Assembly: GCA_015350385.1 (NCBI GenBank)
Contig: WNKI01000002.1
Coordinates: forward strand, 3,506,457-3,570,456
DNA: 64,000 nt
Reading direction: 5' to 3'
From: Aculops lycopersici
Lineage: Eukaryota; Arthropoda; Arachnida; Trombidiformes; Eriophyidae
The first letter of the stretch is position 1, and every line of letters starts with the position of its first letter. The notes under the pieces are model-generated. The model was not told the origin of the DNA. It did no database searches and saw only the letters and a list, made by a program, of their open reading frames with translations. This document shows positions 59,390 to 64,000 of this stretch, piece after piece. The translations under genes and the position numbers were made by a program.

Positions 59390-62300
59390 CTAAGAGGCGG
59401 CGGCGACGGTTGTGGCCGCAGGTAACTTGGATCCACAACCCTCAACATTCTCGGGCCAGTCGCAAACATTGTCGTTCTGGTTGAAGACTAAATTTTGTGG
59501 ACATGGCATATGATGCTTCCTACTCCCTTCGCACATATAGTACATGGTACAATCCTTCTTATCCTTATGATAGGTGATATGACCATCGGTTTCCTCGCAC
59601 TGCAGCTCGTCCTTGTCCTTGGCATTGATTGAGGCATGTAGCGAGCTTCCCTGAGCTGACTCGACTAAATTTGGCACATAGTAACCCTTAAGCTCCTCTT
59701 TGGCCGATTTGATAAGTGGATATCTAAGACCCATGCAAGAGCCACTAAAATCGTCCATATCAACAGACCAGATCATGATGCCTGAGTATCCGTTTTGTTT
59801 GAGCCATTGAACTTTCATCTTAAAACTTCTTGGATCGTCGAAACCGACCCATTGGTCGCCCTTGTAGGCATAGGGAATCATTTGTTCGTTGTCCCAAACT
59901 AGGGTTGCCTGTGACTTGAGCATCTCGCAAACCTCAAAGAAGGATAAGAATCCACTCTCTTTAGTATACTGTCCCGGTTTACCGCCTCGCGCAGCAGGTG
60001 CATCAATGTCCGTCAGGTTTGGGTTGGCCAGTGTGAAGGTTCGGCCGTAAGTTGGCAAGCCAATGACCAGGTTCTCCTTGCTAGCTCCCTGGCGAACCCA
60101 TTCGGCTGCACTGAAATCGAGGGTGAGTTTCTTCTGATAGGCTGTTGCAGAGTTCAAGGGAAACAGTGGACTGTTGTGGCCAACTACCTGCTCCCAATCT
60201 CCATGGAAATCGTAGGTCATTACGTTCATAAAGTCCAAATACTTGTTGATTGTTGGAACATCGTAACCCGCGGCGATGGCCTCAAAACTTGCCGGGACCG
60301 CAGCGCTCAATAATAATCTTGGTTTTCCCGAAGACTTTGCCTCGCCGTCAAACGACTCCCTCAGCTCTTTGACTAAACCTGAAAACTTTTCCTTATCATC
60401 TAAACCACGTGGAAATTCCCAGCATAAATCTAAGCCATCAAAGTTCCTCTTACGCAAAAACTCCATCACTTCCAATGTAAAGAAAGTCTGCCTATAGGCA
60501 TTCTCTGTTAGATGCCTAAATGGTGCATAACCCATCATCCATCCGCCAACTGCTAGCATAACCTTGAGATTTGGGTTGAGTTGTTTCAAAGCTATAATTC
60601 GCTTAAATGGTGCTTGATCGCTATCACTGTTATCTATCTCCTCTGTTGGCACTAGCTTACTATCCTTGAGTCCGTAAAAAGCATAAATTATATGTGTACA
60701 TAGATTTGGATCTAGATTTTCAGGGCCAAATTTGCCACTACCTGGCCGTTTGTAGGACCAATTAGTATAATAGCAAACAATTCTTGCATTTGTTGAGTCT
60801 AAACTCTTATTTTGACCACCTGCTGCCGCGGCGGCCGCTGCCAATTGGGCGGCCAACTGAGGGTTTGTAGCTGCCAAACTGGCCAAGGCACTTGGACTAG
60901 ATAGTAGGGATGTCATATTTAAGCCAGGAACATTTTTCAACTGACTAGCGAGATCTATCACAGCTGGCTGCCCGTTACTTCCGGCCGCGGTAATGGCCGC
61001 CCCACTGGCGGCCCCATTTGCCGCAATACTAGCCAGCCCCGCGGGACCTAGCGCCGCAATGGCCGACCGAATGGCCTCGGCCGTCGCTGGATCCTTGATG
61101 CCAGCCGAGCTTAGGATGGCGTTTGCGGCTGCCGCCGCAATCTCGGCAGCCGTTTGGGGTTTGCCTGAGGCCGAGGGTGTGGAAGCGCTAATGATAGAGG
61201 TGCCTGCAGTTGCTGGCGAGACCGCTCTCAACCGGGCCGCTTCAATCAACAGGCGCCACTCCTGCGACGGCCGGGCAGGTAAGTTGAACAAACCCTCGGC
61301 CATCGCTCTGATAAGTGGATACTTCTTTGGCGTACACGTGCCCTTAAAGTCGTCCATGTCAAGTGCCCACACCATGGCGCCAGCGTAGCCCTGCTCATTC
61401 AACCACTTGACCTTATTTCTAATACTTAGCTCGTCGTCGAAACCAACCCATTGGTCGCCTTGAACAGCATAAGGAACTGCCTGCTCCTCGTCCCAATGAT
61501 AACTAGCCCCCTGCTTGAGCATATCACAAATCTCGTAGAAAGCGAGGAATCCCGCCTCGCGCGTAAACTCGCCCGCCTTTCCACCGCCACTTGTTGCTGC
61601 GTTCATTCCCGTTTGAGCTGAATTGGCTAGCGTGAAACTTCTACCATAAGTGGCCAATCCAACGACTAACTTCGACTTGGGAGCTCCCATTCGTTCCCAT
61701 AATTTAATACCAAAATCCATCGACAATTGCTTGCGCCATTCGGTTTCACTTGAAGAGGCAAACAATGGGGCGTTGTGTCCCGTTTTACTCTCCCACTTAC
61801 CGTGAAAATCGTAGCTCATAATATTGATAAAATCTACGTGAGCTCCAATGGGCGCAACATCGTAACCACCCTTAACTGTTTCACTTCCTGCCGAGACGGC
61901 GACTGTCAACAGCAATTTAGGTAGTTTCTTCTCCTTTGCCTCGGCATCAAAAGCCTCCCTTAGCTCCTTCAATAAATCAACAAAATTTTTCTTGTCCGTT
62001 CCAGTGGGAAATTCCCAATCGAGATCTAGTCCGTCAAAGTTACGCTCCCTAAGGAATTCCAATGCGCTAAAGATGAAAATTTGCCTGTTATATCTGTTGG
62101 CCGACATTGTTTTGAATTTCTCTGTTCCAAAGGACCAGCCACCAACAGCAATGAGCACCTTTAAATTTGGATTTTGCAACTTCAAACTTGTCACTCGCTC
62201 ATACAATCCCTTTTTGCCATCCTTCGATTCATCGCTACTATCAAATGGCGCCAGCTTGTTCTTCTTCAACCAACCGAAGGCCACAATAACGTGGGTACAC

Positions 62301-62875
62301 AAATGGGGATCAATATCCTCAGGTGTGTACTTGCCCTCCTTTGGTCGATACTGAGACCAATTTGTGTAGTAGCAAACGAGGAGCTTGCCATTTTGTGAGC
62401 CAGGAATTCCTGTTGCCGGACCAACGGCACTCGACGACGACGAAGAAGACGAGGACGTGCCCAGAATCGCAGGTGAGGTTGACGTCGCGAGCTGCTGGTT
62501 GTGCTCTCGTGCCAAACTGCCACTTGTAAATTTGTTTCTACTCGAAAGCAACTTGTTTGGATTAATCACTTGCTGGCCAGTGGCGAGCAAAACTGAGAGT
62601 AATAGCGTGCCGACCCCGAGTAGTGCACAGGCCATGGGCAACAGGTGCCCACTGAACCCTTTCGAGCTTGTGGATGGGCTTGCTGGCCGCTTAAGGTGGT
62701 TGATGTGATGTGAGTAATGTTGTCTTTGTTGTTGTTGTATTAACTTGGTTGTTCTCTTGTCAACGTCAGTTGCTTTGTTGTGCTCTGAAACTAGATTAGA
62801 ATTTTGTGCCTGTTGCGTTAATCGCTGTTCTTGTCGCTGTTGCCGCCAAAATGGCGACTCGAGCTCTCGAATCAT
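59390..62875 (-). CDS. membrane-anchored two-domain chitinase (group III, Cht7-like)
   Basis: A 1,161-residue single-exon glycoside hydrolase family 18 protein. A polar Gln/Arg-rich N-terminal tail of about 77 residues leads to one transmembrane segment (about 78-100), so it is probably a type II membrane protein; an internal Met81 would instead start a signal peptide. Two GH18 domains follow, about 165-535 and 700-1070, joined by an Ala-rich linker, and then a six-Cys CBM14 chitin-binding domain (about 1090-1146). This order (TM, GH18, GH18, CBM14) is that of insect Cht7, which acts in cuticle chitin organisation. The first domain has an intact DGLDLDWE with catalytic Glu288. In the second, DGLDLCWE has Cys818 where the motif needs Asp (Glu820 kept), so that domain is probably weak or inactive. 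Confidence 0.94.
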   Translation of the reverse strand: MIRELESPFWRQQRQEQRLTQQAQNSNLVSEHNKATDVDKRTTKLIQQQQRQHYSHHINHLKRPASPSTSSKGFSGHLLPMACALLGVGTLLLSVLLATGQQVINPNKLLSSRNKFTSGSLAREHNQQLATSTSPAILGTSSSSSSSSSAVGPATGIPGSQNGKLLVCYYTNWSQYRPKEGKYTPEDIDPHLCTHVIVAFGWLKKNKLAPFDSSDESKDGKKGLYERVTSLKLQNPNLKVLIAVGGWSFGTEKFKTMSANRYNRQIFIFSALEFLRERNFDGLDLDWEFPTGTDKKNFVDLLKELREAFDAEAKEKKLPKLLLTVAVSAGSETVKGGYDVAPIGAHVDFINIMSYDFHGKWESKTGHNAPLFASSSETEWRKQLSMDFGIKLWERMGAPKSKLVVGLATYGRSFTLANSAQTGMNAATSGGGKAGEFTREAGFLAFYEICDMLKQGASYHWDEEQAVPYAVQGDQWVGFDDELSIRNKVKWLNEQGYAGAMVWALDMDDFKGTCTPKKYPLIRAMAEGLFNLPARPSQEWRLLIEAARLRAVSPATAGTSIISASTPSASGKPQTAAEIAAAAANAILSSAGIKDPATAEAIRSAIAALGPAGLASIAANGAASGAAITAAGSNGQPAVIDLASQLKNVPGLNMTSLLSSPSALASLAATNPQLAAQLAAAAAAAGGQNKSLDSTNARIVCYYTNWSYKRPGSGKFGPENLDPNLCTHIIYAFYGLKDSKLVPTEEIDNSDSDQAPFKRIIALKQLNPNLKVMLAVGGWMMGYAPFRHLTENAYRQTFFTLEVMEFLRKRNFDGLDLCWEFPRGLDDKEKFSGLVKELRESFDGEAKSSGKPRLLLSAAVPASFEAIAAGYDVPTINKYLDFMNVMTYDFHGDWEQVVGHNSPLFPLNSATAYQKKLTLDFSAAEWVRQGASKENLVIGLPTYGRTFTLANPNLTDIDAPAARGGKPGQYTKESGFLSFFEVCEMLKSQATLVWDNEQMIPYAYKGDQWVGFDDPRSFKMKVQWLKQNGYSGIMIWSVDMDDFSGSCMGLRYPLIKSAKEELKGYYVPNLVESAQGSSLHASINAKDKDELQCEETDGHITYHKDKKDCTMYYMCEGSRKHHMPCPQNLVFNQNDNVCDWPENVEGCGSKLPAATTVAAAS
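60990..61200 (-). repeat. Ala-rich linker between the chitinase domains
   Basis: Codes for repeated Ala/Ile/Gly stretches (AAAAAN, SAAIAALGPAGLASIAANGA), a low-complexity linker between the two GH18 domains. Confidence 0.6.
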
Positions 62876-64000
62876 TTTGATCTGCTTGTGTAGTTTACAA
62901 ATTTCTGTAGCTTTTGTTGACTTGTTGCTCTTGTTGCTGTGTTATCATCTTATCAATACTTCCTTTCAATGGATTAGGGGGCTGGTATCTTATGTCAATA
63001 TTTAAAATAACTGATTAAATTTGCCCTCTAGTTCTGAGTTGTCTAATGTTACTTGTTGATTCAAGGCTTTCAATTTGAGACAATGACAAGACTAGTGAGA
63101 ATGATGATCTAATTTGCATGTTTCAATCGATACCATTATTAGTATTAGTACTATTGATTGACCACCTCGTGCTCACCAAGCTCTTATCTGTTGCTGCGAA
63201 AAGAGAACAACAATTAGACAAGAAGCTTAACTGCACGCCGCGACGGAGATTTGACAACAGGTGGTGGCGCCGGAAGCTCTCGCAGGTGCGTATGTGACTC
63301 GCTGGTTTGCCGGCTTTTGCGTATAGCAGGTAAACTGCCGCTACCAACACTGCTAATCCTGATGCCTAGCTAACTGTGACACTCACTTTCAGAACGCAAC
63401 TAACCTGCTTTCTTTCCCCTTGAGTCAAGCAACTTAATTTGATGCGCCAACTCGTTCACTCCAATGAGATCCAATCGTGGGACACTGCCACACAAACAAA
63501 CAAACAGTTAGATAAATAGATAGACAGAAACTTGTTCACTTGGCTTGGGTTGTCTTGTGGGTCTCGAAGCCGTCGATCGATTGTTGCCGTTATTATTATT
63601 ACTCTATCCTTATTACTCTTATTATCATTATTATTATTACTATTATCGGAGTTGCTTAGCTAACTCACTCTCTCGCTTGTTCTCTCAAGGAAACCTGCGC
63701 AGTATATTTTCCCCTCTTTTGCTTTAAGATACCGCAGTCGCAGCCGCCGCCGTCGTCGTTGTCCAACCAAACTTTTGGAATACAACAGCTACTCAAAGCT
63801 AGCTAGCCGCAAGCAACGGGACTCTCTCCCTCTCTTTCTCTCTCTAACTCTCTGTCGCTTTCTCTGTCTTCGCCCGACTTGACCGGCTAGCTGGCCGCTA
63901 AAGTCGATGGCTGCTCTTCTTTCCCTCTACCTAAATCTCTGTCTCTGTCTCCGTTTCTACTTCTCCTTCTACTTCTCTCTATCTTCAAATGCTCCTTTCT
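62876..64000. other. chitinase upstream region
   Basis: 1.1 kb to the window edge. It contains ATT-rich (63589-63648) and CT-rich (63821-63870) simple sequence and no supported gene. It should hold the chitinase promoter and leader. Confidence 0.5.
63589..63648. repeat. ATT/TTA-rich simple repeat
   Basis: Imperfect TTATTA/TTAC trinucleotide units. Confidence 0.7.

Noticed and set aside
1..64000. CRISPR arrays, rRNA, transposon or viral genes
   Set aside because: None was seen on reading both strands. The simple repeats have no spacer structure and no long ORF resembles a transposase or polymerase of a mobile element.

Overview
The window is nuclear DNA of an arthropod, most likely a chelicerate and perhaps a mite. 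The evidence is a membrane-anchored two-domain chitinase of the Cht7 kind, a chitin deacetylase with CBM14, LDLa and CE4 domains, Disabled, Rbfox, and stand-alone ATRX-type ADD-domain proteins like fly ADD1. The placement within arthropods is inference. Most genes, including 1,100 to 1,900-codon ones such as RNA polymerase I subunit 1, the BLTP3 lipid-transfer protein and the chitinase, are single open exons. Coding introns are supported only in Rbfox and in one mucin-like gene, so the genome seems intron-poor. No rRNA, tRNA, CRISPR, transposon ORF or viral gene was seen.

Layout. 1-14 kb: Rbfox on the plus strand, with a 1,964-nt exon carrying the N-terminus and the whole RRM, then three small in-frame exons spread over about 9 kb. 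Its introns hold microsatellites, a 20-N assembly gap inside a duplicated hairpin unit, and dispersed short repeats. 15-18 kb: an SDR oxidoreductase (+) converging on Disabled (-). 19-23 kb: a possible 64-aa gene, a Bub1/BubR1-like pseudokinase (+), and a decayed partial copy of it 1.1 kb downstream. 23-26.5 kb: two tandem ADD-domain genes (-), one with two ADD modules. 27.6-31.2 kb: BLTP3 (+). 32.6-34.4 kb: chitin deacetylase (+), converging on ACSF2 acyl-CoA ligase (-, to 36.8 kb). 40-41 kb: cytochrome b561 (+). 42-43 kb: a secreted Met-Gln-repeat protein (+), converging on a very large secreted mucin-like protein (-, 43.4-48.7 kb). 51-56.9 kb: POLR1A (-), then ZNF622/Rei1 (-), divergent from mitochondrial GrpE (+, 58.5-59.0 kb). 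59.4-62.9 kb: the Cht7-like chitinase (-). Both ends are non-coding.

Themes. Two genes act on chitin (deacetylase, chitinase) and two more encode secreted low-complexity proteins of unknown role. POLR1A and ZNF622 are both ribosome-biogenesis factors and lie head to tail. Points of interest are the active-site Asp-to-Cys change in the second chitinase domain, the BubR1-like protein without TPR or catalytic residues, the double-ADD protein, ZNF622 lacking its usual second zinc finger, the two-repeat secreted protein, a 15-bp ETS-type motif present three times in non-coding DNA, and a roughly 75-bp sequence present twice 8.5 kb apart. No clear new multi-gene system was found.
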